From positions 1 to 21,889 of the forward strand of contig JAJJXM010000181.1 in assembly GCA_024516155.1 (NCBI GenBank): a stretch of DNA of 21,889 bases. Direction: 5' to 3'. Position numbers and translations under genes: made by a program. Below the pieces are notes generated by a model. That model saw only the letters and a list, made by a program, of their open reading frames with translations, was not told where the DNA came from and did not search any database. The DNA comes from Pyronema omphalodes. Lineage: Eukaryota > Ascomycota > Pezizomycetes > Pezizales > Pyronemataceae. Below are positions 5,786 to 14,152 of the stretch, piece by piece (position 1 is the stretch's first letter; each line of letters starts with the position of its first letter).

Positions 5786-7697
5786 ATGCCCACCCGGTCC
5801 TCCGCTGTTGAGAAACAGCCCCTCCCCCCCGACAAAGCGCCCCCTCGAGCGCTCGCGAAAGAAAAACGCGCTAACGCAGAGCCGCAAGGGTCCGACGCGT
5901 CCGACACGGAAATGCACGAAGACACGTGCTCTGACGTCAGCGATGACTCTAGCGACGAAGACGCGTCTTCCCGCGAAAGCTCCCCCACCCCCGTCGCGCG
6001 CAACACCAACAACGCCCCACCCGAAACACCCCACAACAAAAAACCCCTCCCTGTAAACTCCGACACCCCCGATCAACTGAGCAACAATGACCCCAAGTAC
6101 TCCATCCAACAAACCATCGGAAAACAGAAAAAACGCCCCGCCGCCTCCACTGCCCACACTATCACCCACATCGCCGAAGATTCCACCCCCGTTCCTGCAA
6201 ACGTCAAACGACTCCACCCCGACATCGCTCCGATCAACGCCACACCTCCCAGCAACGCCGACCTCGCTCAATCCATCGACGTCCTCCACCACAATCTTGC
6301 CACCACCGCGGACATGTTTCGCCACGCCGACCAGACAACGAACGACAGAATCAACAAAGCGTTCAAGACAATCAACAAGAACCAGTCCCTCCTCCAATCC
6401 ATCTACGATGCTGTCCAACTCCTCGCCCCGTCCCTCCTACCGAAAGGAACAGCTACCGCCGTGTCCCCCACCCCCGTCTCCGCATCCTCCACCCCCCTCG
6501 AGACCACCAGCCCCGATACCCAACCCGTTAACGCCCCTCTCGACTTACCCTCCAAACATGCCCCCCGCCTCAGCGAAGCCGAGTACTGGAAGCAGAGGTG
6601 CCTGAGCGCCGAAGCTGAACTCCGGAAGAACGAGCTCACTCCTCCCCCTCACCTACCCCCTCCCCCACCCCAGGCGAACGAACCGTGGCAAGGACCAATA
6701 CCCGCGGCCACCAAGTTGTTCAAAGAGAAAGCCGCTGCCCCATCAAAGACCCCCCCTAAGACCACCAAACCCAACCCCCAACGCAAGAACCCCCCACGCG
6801 TACAAGACATTGTGATCCCCTGCCCCGACCCCCGTGCCCTGCCCGATAGCTCTAAGGCCGCCATTGGATTAGCCATCAACGAAGCCCTACACAAGGCGAA
6901 GGTGGAAGGAAACATCATGACGGTTAGGAAAAATATGGCAGGAAGCCTCATGCTTACCCCCTCCCCGAACACATCCATTACCGATCTCACCCCCCACCTC
7001 TCAGTTATCCACGCCGCTGCCTGCTCAGTCCACCCGAACCTCTTGCCCCCCCGACTTAACGAAAAATGGTATAAGCTAGCAATCCACGGAATCCCCACGG
7101 ACTACTACGAGGACACCGCCGAGGGTATGCAGAAATTGCAGCAAGGAAATCGAGACGAACCACAACGTACGCCTGACACAACCCCCAAGATACATCTCTC
7201 ACCCGGACAAACGTGTTGGTAAGACCGCCTCCAGTGTGATGATCGCACTGAAGTCCAGCGAGGAATACAACCTCCTCAAGAGAACAAAGGTGACAGTATT
7301 ATTCGAACAACGCAAGGTGACAGAATTCTTCACCGCCCGTTCCATTGACCAATGCCGCAGGTGCCAGAAATTTGGACATCATCACGCAATCTGCCCCGCT
7401 GACAATGGCCCCGCCTGCGCGATATGCGCCGCCCCTCACCCCACCGAATATCACCAATGCAGCCAATGTCCCACAATCCAGGGCCGCAAATGTCAACACA
7501 CCCTCTACAAGTGTGCAAATTGCGTCGCCGCTGGCCACACAGACGTCCACCACGCCGCATACAGCACCCGCTGCCCCGTCAAAGTGAACGTCGTCAGGGA
7601 AGCCTGGCAGAAGACTCGCCCGGAGACAACACCCCTAGACGCCATCCCCTCCGAAATAAACCCCATCGCCGACACCACCATGACCGCTGATGAATAG
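5786..7697 (+). pseudogene. LINE L3 ORF1 (Gag-like, zinc-knuckle protein), one frameshift
   Basis: The ATG is at 5786. The first frame runs to a TAA at 7220-7222 (478 codons). The downstream frame continues in the +1 frame to a TAG at 7695-7697, so a single indel near 7140-7150 splits one protein of about 637 residues. The N-terminal part has an acidic S/D/E cluster at about residues 35-67 and long Pro/Thr-rich stretches. The C-terminal part has a CX2CX4HX4C zinc knuckle (7353-7394, CRRCQKFGHHHAIC) and two further Cys/His clusters, as is usual for nucleic-acid-binding LINE ORF1 and Gag proteins. It is expected to coat element RNA. It ends in an 8-nt overlap with ORF2. This copy's ORF1 is broken unless the frameshift is bypassed. 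Confidence 0.85.
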
Positions 7698-10600
7698 ATA
7701 CGACTCATCAGCGGCGACCCTTCGCATCGTGTCACATAACACGAATCGCAGCGCCACCGCACTGACAACACTGCTGAACTCAGCAGGATCCAAAATAGAC
7801 ATATTGCTGGTACAAGAGATTAACGTTAAAGATCCCCGGTACGCAATCACACATCCAGATTTCCTTTTGTTACTTCCCCCTCGCAGCCACCACAAAGTCA
7901 ATCGCACTGCTGCCTATATCTCCCGCCTCAACCCACACGTTCGAGTCACACCAAGATCGGACGTCAGCGGAGATCCTGACCTCCAGGTACTCGAGGTCAG
8001 CACCACGCTCATTCCCTCCTTTTACCTCTTAAACATCTATAATGAAAAAGACCCCCAAACAAAACTATATACCGTCCCCCGCTCCCTTACCCCCCTCACT
8101 CTCCCTCACCGTTGCGTGATCACAGGGGACCTCAATGCCCATCACCCCCTGTGGAACTCCCACGCACGCAGACCAGCGAGAGCAGACGTGCTGGTGGAAC
8201 TAATGGAAGACCATCACTGGCAACTGATAAACGTCCCGGACGTCCCTACTTACCACTATCGAGACGGATCGGGCTCTTCGGTCCTCGACCTGACTCTGGC
8301 GGCCCCGGCGATGGCAAGGGAAATTTCTTCTTGGGCCATTGACGACGGCATTGCCACGGGATCGGACCACGAGGTGATCCGTTTCCAAATCGACTCCTTA
8401 CACCCAGACCACCACAACACCACCGGCGACACTACACGACTAAACTGGCGCAAGACGAACTGGGAGACCTTCACCGAAGAATTGCAACGCCTCACCGAAG
8501 CCTCCTACCCCCGGTGGTCCCACCTCCGAGCCAATCCCTCCGCCGAGAACCTCGACGAATGGGCTGCCCTCCTTCGCGACTCTATCCAAACCGCCGCCGC
8601 GATATCAACACCTACCCTCACCCCAACCCCGCGGTCGAAGAGATGGTGGACGGAGGAGGTACGCCTGACACGTAAAGACATGACCCGGGCCAGGAGGAGA
8701 TGGAAACAGACCCGCCTTCCCCAACACCTCGCCGAATACAAACAGTCTCGAAACGCCCACTACAGGAAAGTCCGACATGCAAAGGACTCCATGTGGAAGG
8801 AATACTTAGCCGCGGTGGAAGGACCAGACATATGGGCGGCCTTCCGATATACAAACCCGCGCCGCGCTCAATTGACACCACCGATCAAGACACAGGTAGG
8901 AGGAATGGAGAAGGTATGCGTCGACTTCGACAGTAAGGTAGAGGCCTTTCAAGCGTTATTCCCTCCCCCCCCAGCTGCCCCCCCCACACGCACCTCACGA
9001 CCCAACCCCCAACTCCCCTGGAAAACATTCACCCCCGAAGAAATTCGTACCGCTATCACAACATCCTCCCCCAAGAAAGCCCCCGGCCCGGACTCCATCA
9101 CGTTCGCGTGCCTTAGGAAGGCGTACGATGCAGTCCCCAAAGTTTTCAACGCCCTGTACTCAACCTTAGGAACGAAAGGATATCATCCGCGGAGCTGGCG
9201 AGAGGCCACGACGGTGGTGATACCTAAGCCAAACAAGCCGGATTATAGCGCCATAAAGGCATACCGCCCGATCGCCTTACTCAACTGCTTGGGCAAGGTG
9301 TTCGAAAAACTCATGGCGACCCGGCTCAGCCTTATGGCGGAGTCGCACGACATCCTGCATAAGGACCAGATTGGCGGGCGCCCAAAACGCTCGGCAATTG
9401 ACGCCGCGATGGCACTGACGCATGAGGTAGAAGTTAACGCGGGAAATCGCTTCGTAACGTCTGCCCTATTTTTAGATGTACGAGGAGCTTTCGATAACGT
9501 CTCCTCCGCCAGATTACTGGCAACTATGCACTCACTCGGCTGCCCACGGGCGGTAATATCGTGGTGTTCCTCATTTTTAAGTGACCGCACAACCGCCCTA
9601 TCCTTTGACGGTAGAACAGATTCACAGCGACCAATTCAGACCGGCATTCCCCAGGGATCCCCCGCGTCGCCAATACTCTTCCTCATATACCTTCGCCCCC
9701 TCTTTGACGCCTTACAATCCCAACACCCGACCCTGTGGACCCCTAGCTATATAGACGACGTTGCTTTGGTGGCCCATGGACGAACGAGAGAACAAAATGC
9801 GCGCGCCCTGGAAGCAGCCGCCCGCACCGCATTCAACTGGGCGCAGACAAACGCGGTTGCATTCGACGATTCCAAATCGGAGATGCTGCACTTCCATAAG
9901 TCGCGAATCGACGAACACAGCGAAGCAACAAACGTGCGCTTACCTAACGGCACCATAGTCACCCCTGGGACTCAAGGAGGCAGCAAGGACGTGGTCCGGT
10001 GGATTGGCATACATTTTGATCGCAAACTTTCCTTCTCCCAGCATGTAAAAATAAGACTGACGGCCGCTGCTAGGTCCCTCAACGCCCTCCGAAGTTTGGT
10101 ACGTCACGAAACAGGTCTGTCCCCCTCAGCGACCCGTACACTTTATCAAGCGTGTGTAACCTCTAGGTCGGATTTTGGCTCTGAGATCTGGTGGAATGGA
10201 CAAAAAGGACTGGCCAGCACACTACAAACGCAACAAAACTCCGCCCTACGCCGCATACTAAACGCATTCACATCGACCCCCATAGTGGCCCTACACAACG
10301 AAGCCGCCATACCCCCCGTCGCAGTTCGCCTTCAACGCCGCAGCCGCAAATACGTTCTCCGCCTCCTCTCCCTCCCCCCTTCCCACCCCGTAGTTAGACG
10401 CTGCCCTTCCTCCTTCCCCGTGCCCAACCACTTCCCCACCTCCATATGTGACCCGTCCGAATATGACCACCCCTGGAACACCACCCGGAAAGCCCCCTCG
10501 CGCCTCGTTCGCATGCTCCGCTCCGTTAGTCAGTGGATATTACCAGACGACGTAATCGAGGACACGGCACACCCAAATCCCACCCCGTGGATACGCTCAC

Positions 10601-11691
10601 CCCTACGAATAAAGATATCCTCCCTCCCCAAACCCGAAGCCGCCGTCGAACACCTCTCGCTGATCCGCGACCTGAGTGACGACAAAACCAACATTATCGC
10701 CTATACAGACGGCTCCCAACTCGAAGGAAAAACAGGCGCCGGATACTGCATCACCTCAGGTTTCCCCCGTCAAGTCAACGAATCCATCCCCATGGGCACG
10801 ACCACGGAAGTGTTCGACGCGGAACTACGAGCAATTCACGACTGCCTCGAGATGTGCTACAAAATCATCTCCCACAACCACCTCCGACGCCGCCGGATAC
10901 ACGTCTTTACAGACAACCAGGCGGCCATCCTCCGCGCCTCCCGCACAACATATGGTCCGGGCCAAGAGCTCGCCCGCGCTATACACGACATCGCCTCCTC
11001 CCTCCGTTCCAAAGACACATCCGTCACCTTACATTGGGTCCCAGGACATACCGATATACCCGGGAATGACCACGCCGACCTCCTCGCCAAAACTGCAACC
11101 ACCCTAACTCCCCCCTCTTCGCTACCGGTCTCCCTGTCCTGGATACGCCGACAGATTCACGATCAGTACATCCAAGACTGGACGACCTGGTACTCCTCCG
11201 CGCCGAAACATAAAACATACGACGCCCCACACCGTCGACGCCTCGACCATGCCTACACGGCCCTACCACGCAAACTATCAACCGCAATCCTGGGATTGCG
11301 AACCGGACACGGTTATTTTTTGGACTGCCTTGCTCACCCCCCCACCGCCCAATACCCCTCCCGCTCGTGCTCATGCCCCCTTCACCCCCCGCAATCCCCC
11401 AAACATCTCATTCTCTCGTGCCCCCACTTCACTTCCCAACGGACCGAACTGCGACGTACACTGAAAATCCCACGACGACGACACCTCACATTACCGACAA
11501 TCTTACACACCACCGCCGGAACCAAAGCACTATCCGCTATGATCTCAGAGACCAAGATAGCGACTGCGGAGTGGGCTCACGCAAGGTTAAGTAAACTCCC
11601 CGCTGAGGAGGACACATCTGCTACGCTGACAACAGACTGGGGGACGCTGCTGGACCTGACGGACGAGCACGCGGTTACCTCTAATAATTAA
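7690..11691 (+). CDS. LINE L3 ORF2: endonuclease / reverse transcriptase / RNase H, 1333 aa
   Basis: One open frame encodes the enzymes for target-primed reverse transcription. The APE-type endonuclease (about 1-235) shows QEIN (E43), GDLNAHHPLWNS (D147, N149) and SDH at 225-227. The RT (about 450-780) shows YRPIALLN, LFLDVRGAFDNV (catalytic D596), GIPQGSPASP and YIDD at 687-690, with Ile where many LINEs have Ala. RNase H (about 1000-1135) shows TDGS (D1007), AELRAI (E1045), FTDNQAA (D1075) and WVPGHTDIPGNDHAD. The C-terminus has a CxC-x9-H-x4-C cluster (C1227, C1229, H1239, C1244) common in such LINEs. All catalytic residues checked are present. The start ATG overlaps the ORF1 stop (ATGAATAG, 7690-7697), pointing to coupled re-initiation. 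It probably also serves the ORF1-only elements. Confidence 0.93.
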   Translation: MNRYDSSAATLRIVSHNTNRSATALTTLLNSAGSKIDILLVQEINVKDPRYAITHPDFLLLLPPRSHHKVNRTAAYISRLNPHVRVTPRSDVSGDPDLQVLEVSTTLIPSFYLLNIYNEKDPQTKLYTVPRSLTPLTLPHRCVITGDLNAHHPLWNSHARRPARADVLVELMEDHHWQLINVPDVPTYHYRDGSGSSVLDLTLAAPAMAREISSWAIDDGIATGSDHEVIRFQIDSLHPDHHNTTGDTTRLNWRKTNWETFTEELQRLTEASYPRWSHLRANPSAENLDEWAALLRDSIQTAAAISTPTLTPTPRSKRWWTEEVRLTRKDMTRARRRWKQTRLPQHLAEYKQSRNAHYRKVRHAKDSMWKEYLAAVEGPDIWAAFRYTNPRRAQLTPPIKTQVGGMEKVCVDFDSKVEAFQALFPPPPAAPPTRTSRPNPQLPWKTFTPEEIRTAITTSSPKKAPGPDSITFACLRKAYDAVPKVFNALYSTLGTKGYHPRSWREATTVVIPKPNKPDYSAIKAYRPIALLNCLGKVFEKLMATRLSLMAESHDILHKDQIGGRPKRSAIDAAMALTHEVEVNAGNRFVTSALFLDVRGAFDNVSSARLLATMHSLGCPRAVISWCSSFLSDRTTALSFDGRTDSQRPIQTGIPQGSPASPILFLIYLRPLFDALQSQHPTLWTPSYIDDVALVAHGRTREQNARALEAAARTAFNWAQTNAVAFDDSKSEMLHFHKSRIDEHSEATNVRLPNGTIVTPGTQGGSKDVVRWIGIHFDRKLSFSQHVKIRLTAAARSLNALRSLVRHETGLSPSATRTLYQACVTSRSDFGSEIWWNGQKGLASTLQTQQNSALRRILNAFTSTPIVALHNEAAIPPVAVRLQRRSRKYVLRLLSLPPSHPVVRRCPSSFPVPNHFPTSICDPSEYDHPWNTTRKAPSRLVRMLRSVSQWILPDDVIEDTAHPNPTPWIRSPLRIKISSLPKPEAAVEHLSLIRDLSDDKTNIIAYTDGSQLEGKTGAGYCITSGFPRQVNESIPMGTTTEVFDAELRAIHDCLEMCYKIISHNHLRRRRIHVFTDNQAAILRASRTTYGPGQELARAIHDIASSLRSKDTSVTLHWVPGHTDIPGNDHADLLAKTATTLTPPSSLPVSLSWIRRQIHDQYIQDWTTWYSSAPKHKTYDAPHRRRLDHAYTALPRKLSTAILGLRTGHGYFLDCLAHPPTAQYPSRSCSCPLHPPQSPKHLILSCPHFTSQRTELRRTLKIPRRRHLTLPTILHTTAGTKALSAMISETKIATAEWAHARLSKLPAEEDTSATLTTDWGTLLDLTDEHAVTSNN

Positions 11692-12160
11692 AAGAAAAAA
11701 TAATAATAAAGAGAAGTAGGAGGAGGACGGAGGGAGGGAGAAGCGGGAGGCGAGAGTGGAGAGAGAGACGAGGGAGAGGGGAGATGGAGGAAGCGGACGA
11801 TGACGAGGAGAGAGTGGAGACGGGAGACTGGGAGGGCGGAGGCGTGGTTGTTGTGGAGAATGGAGTATTGTGTTTTTCTTTTTTTTTGAAACGGGAATGA
11901 AAGTGAGGCGAGGAGTCGAGGGAGAGGAGAGACGCGGTGAAGACGGACGGGAGGAGCACGTATGAGGCGAGTACGAGATGGTGACGCGGAGAGAAGTGGA
12001 CGGAGTGGGACGATGGATGGCTGGCGAGCCGAGAGGGAGGAGCGCGGTGAAGGGCGAGGGGAGGGACGTCGAGTAGGGTAGTGGCACAGGGGAGAGAGGT
12101 GCGATGGGGGGGCGTTGACCCGGGGGAGTTATATCTTCTTTTCTTTTCTTTTGCTTGTTT

Positions 12161-12161
<1 letters not shown>
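11692..12161 (+). other. 3' UTR of LINE L3, purine-rich, no gene
   Basis: About 470 nt are dominated by GA-rich sequence, followed near 12130-12160 by a TTCTTTTC-rich patch. The layout (GA-rich block, GGCGCGATGGG-like patch, T-rich patch, then GGGGGAAATAAAGGCGG) parallels the L2 and right-edge LINE 3' UTRs, so it looks like a native LINE UTR. Long open frames on the complement come from composition. Confidence 0.7.

Positions 12162-12191
<30 letters not shown>
12162..12191 (+). repeat. T30 homopolymer at the 3' UTR/tail-unit boundary of L3
   Basis: An uninterrupted run of 30 T sits exactly where the ~310-bp 3' unit shared with the ORF1-only elements begins (TGCTTTGTGGGGG). Element A has a mixed TTTGCTTTGG-type stretch at this place instead. 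Confidence 0.9.
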
Positions 12192-12194
<3 letters not shown>

Positions 12195-12442
12195 TTGTGG
12201 GGGAAATAAAGGCGGAAAAATGGTTAAAAATGGGAGGGGAAGGGTGGAGGAAATGGGGGAACGACCCGGCGAGGTGGCCTCCGAGCGTACAGGGCTCCTG
12301 GAACAGACGACGCTTGACGAACAAAAGCACAACGAGACTTGGGGGTCTACAACCCCACACCCCAACGACAAGCTCTGGGGCATACCCAGTGAGAGCCTGG
12401 CCTGACACCCGGGTTTCTTAATTTTGTATTTACTGTAGATTC

Positions 12443-12467
12443 CGCCATAACCTTACGGTTGGATGCG
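12443..12467 (+). other. 3'-terminal RNA hairpin of LINE L3
   Basis: It is the same structure as in element A (4376-4400): CGC/GCG outer stem, CAT/GGAT internal loop, AACC/GGTT inner stem and TTAC loop, with TGTATGAGTT and the tail following. It is the likely recognition site for the element's own RT. Confidence 0.7.
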
Positions 12468-12499
12468 TGTATGAGTTAATAAATAAATAAATAAATAAA

Positions 12500-12693
12500 C
12501 GTCATTCTTGTCCTTGTCCCTGTTCCTGTTTCGTGTGCCGTCCGTCTGACGAGCACTTCGGTCCTTGTCTTTCCGTTTCCCGTCCTGGAACCCGCCTAGT
12601 CCCTCTTGCCGGTAGTGTTCAGTGTGTTCTTTGAACGTCAGTTCCTAGTTCCCTGACATTACGTTCGATCGAATAATTATTCAACCAACACGC
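12500..12693 (+). other. Leader or residual 5' LTR of G1
   Basis: This is 194 nt of pyrimidine-rich sequence (repeated CCTTGTCC/CTGTTCC-like motifs), then an AT-rich patch (AATAATTATTC near 12672-12682) before the ATG at 12694. It could hold the end of the 5' LTR, for instance at CCTGACA near 12651-12657, but without a second LTR for comparison the boundary cannot be fixed. Confidence 0.4.
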
Positions 12694-13372
12694 ATGAACC
12701 CCACCGGTTCTGCTTGGACCTACGCCTTAAAACAAGCCCTGGAAACGCACACCTTAAACGAAACCTTCGGGATTTCCGACCGATTCGCTGGCGCAGTGCG
12801 AAGAACCATCCGAAGGGCAGAAAATCACTGCTACCTTGTGGTCCGCTGGGAACTCCAGGAGTACACTTACCAGGAGCACGTCCGCCACACCATCAGACTC
12901 AAGCCAATCCTCAGAGCCCGCCAGAATGCATATTAAACTTATTGACGAAGGACACTGGCAGCAAATTGTGAACGCTGCCGCCATGACCCAGTTCCCTGAC
13001 GGCCATGAACCGCTTACCTTCACCAAACAACTCGCACAATCCATCTGAGACGCTCAGGACCACCGCACGGGTTATCTCTTAAACGACCTCGCGGAAACCC
13101 CCGGCTCCCGTAACAGCACTCGGGTATCCAGCCCTGTCGCCTCGCGCGCTCCGGAAGCTCCCACCCCTGCCCCCATTCCCCCTGTCGTGATCCAGACTGG
13201 CTCCGTCCAGGTTTACCCAAATGGCCCAGAACCAGTACCGCGAACCGCCGCACCCCCTACCACAGCCGCAGCCGCAGCCCCCGCTCCCGCTATAATCGCA
13301 CCAATTCCAAGACCCCCCCCCCCGAGACCCCGAAATCCTCCTAACCCCGGAGGAGCAAGCAGATACAAATGA
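12694..13372 (+). pseudogene. N-terminal Gag segment (or separate upstream ORF) of G1, unrecognised domain
   Basis: The ATG at 12694 opens 80 codons that stop at 12936. The coding sense then continues in the +1 frame (HIKLIDEGHWQQIV...), meets a TGA at 13046-13048 and runs on as a Pro/Ala-rich linker to a TGA at 13370-13372. The globular part (about 115 residues, W/H/R-rich) matches no family I know. The linker overlaps the open Gag frame (13296 onward) across a C11 run at 13313-13323. A one-base change there would fuse the segment to Gag, so the simplest reading is a long Gag N-terminal domain. A separate pre-gag ORF overlapping Gag is the alternative. Confidence 0.6.
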
Positions 13373-14152
13373 AATCCACTACTACGAGAAGGAGCTCACC
13401 CGCCAGCGTGAACTCATCAACGCGCTACTCGCCTCCCCTGGCATCCACGTGACCGGAGAAAAAATCTGGGATCCGCCAACCTTCGACGGGTCCAGCAGGG
13501 AGGACCTCCGCCGCTTTGTGTCCTTGCTTCGCATCAAGTTGGTGAGCGACGAGCTACGCTTTCCAACCCCTCACAAACGGATTTCTTATGCCGTGGGCCG
13601 CCTCCGTGGACGCGCCTTGGATCAGATTCTTCCTTATATCAAGGAAAATGGCAACCGCTGGGCCCTCAATGACGTCGAGGACGTCATTGAAATTTTACAG
13701 CGTACCTTAGGAGACCCGGACGAGCGCGCAACGGCTCGTTTCAAACTACAAAATCTCCGACAAAACAACCGCGAATTTTCGGACTATTATGCAGAGTTCT
13801 CCCGCTTAGTCGCAGAGTTAGGCTGGGACGAAGCCGCCACCATGGATGCCCTGCGTAACGGCCTGTCCCTCGAGTTGCACGAAAAGTTGGTTGGCGCCCC
13901 GCCCACCGCTACGATGCACGAATTTGTTGACCAGTGCCAAAAATTGGACTCCCAATTGAGAGCACTTGAGAACCTCCGCAAGCTGCGTACCAACCGCGGC
14001 CAAGTTAAACCCACTACCACCGCCACCCCCGCCACCAGTCGCCCCACCCCCGCTACCCAAGCCACCACCGCCTCCTCCAGCAAGCAAACCCCTGCCCAGG
14101 GACCCCGTCAGAAACTGTCGGCACAGGAGCGTGCGACCCGCCTGTCAGAAGG
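13296..14152 (+). pseudogene. Gag capsid region of G1, interrupted by element C
   Basis: The frame is open from 13296 (after a TAA at 13293-13295) with the core starting near 13449. It has the fungal gypsy Gag pattern: WDPPTFDGSSREDLRRFV, AVGRLRGRALDQILPYI, LGDPDERATARFKLQNLRQNNREFSDYYAEFSRL and a Leu-rich helix near DQCQKLDSQLRAL. It is followed by a Thr/Pro/Ala-rich linker. This is the retrotransposon capsid (Retrotrans_gag-like) that builds the particle. Element C cuts it at LSEG. The frame resumes at 16137 with the zinc knuckle. Before that, element C's inverted tail adds about 14 foreign codons and a stop at 14193-14195. Confidence 0.85.
14140..14152 (+). repeat. TSD of element C, left copy
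   Basis: GCCTGTCAGAAGG is repeated exactly at 16124-16136, flanking the minus-strand element C within Gag. Confidence 0.95.

Larger units (their letters stand above)
5499..12499 (+). mobile_element. LINE L3: near-complete Tad1/I-like autonomous LINE ((TAAA)n tail)
   Basis: The element is about 7.0 kb. It has a 5' head with GCGAC and C8 (5518-5525), a leader up to 5785, ORF1 (5786-7697, one frameshift), ORF2 (7690-11691, open), a purine-rich 3' UTR with a T30 run, a conserved ~310-bp end, a terminal hairpin at 12443-12467 and a (TAAA)n tail to 12499. ORF2 carries APE-type endonuclease, RT and RNase H, the domain set of Tad1/I-like fungal LINEs. No TSD was found: the left flank is L2 or a 19-nt remnant and the right flank is the gypsy leader. 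The 5' boundary is therefore approximate and a rearrangement is possible. It is the probable source of machinery for the ORF1-only elements. Confidence 0.88.

Noticed and set aside
5696..6418. Minus-strand 240-codon frame opposite L3 ORF1.
   Set aside because: It is a shadow of the GC-rich ORF1; the plus strand has the zinc knuckle, correct order and overlap with ORF2.
11692..12408. Minus-strand 273-codon frame over the L3 3' UTR as a gene.
   Set aside because: It consists of C/T-rich low complexity, a poly-Lys run from T30 and the inverted tail unit. It has no domain.
12640..12693. Primer-binding site and LTR end of G1.
   Set aside because: There is no clear TGG-starting tRNA complement after a CA, and no second LTR to compare, so I do not call it.
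13221..13295. Gag start at the ATG at 13221 in the Gag frame.
   Set aside because: It meets a TAA at 13293-13295, and its Pro/Gln-rich codons look like the out-of-frame reading of the linker in the other frame. Joining through the C11 run is simpler.
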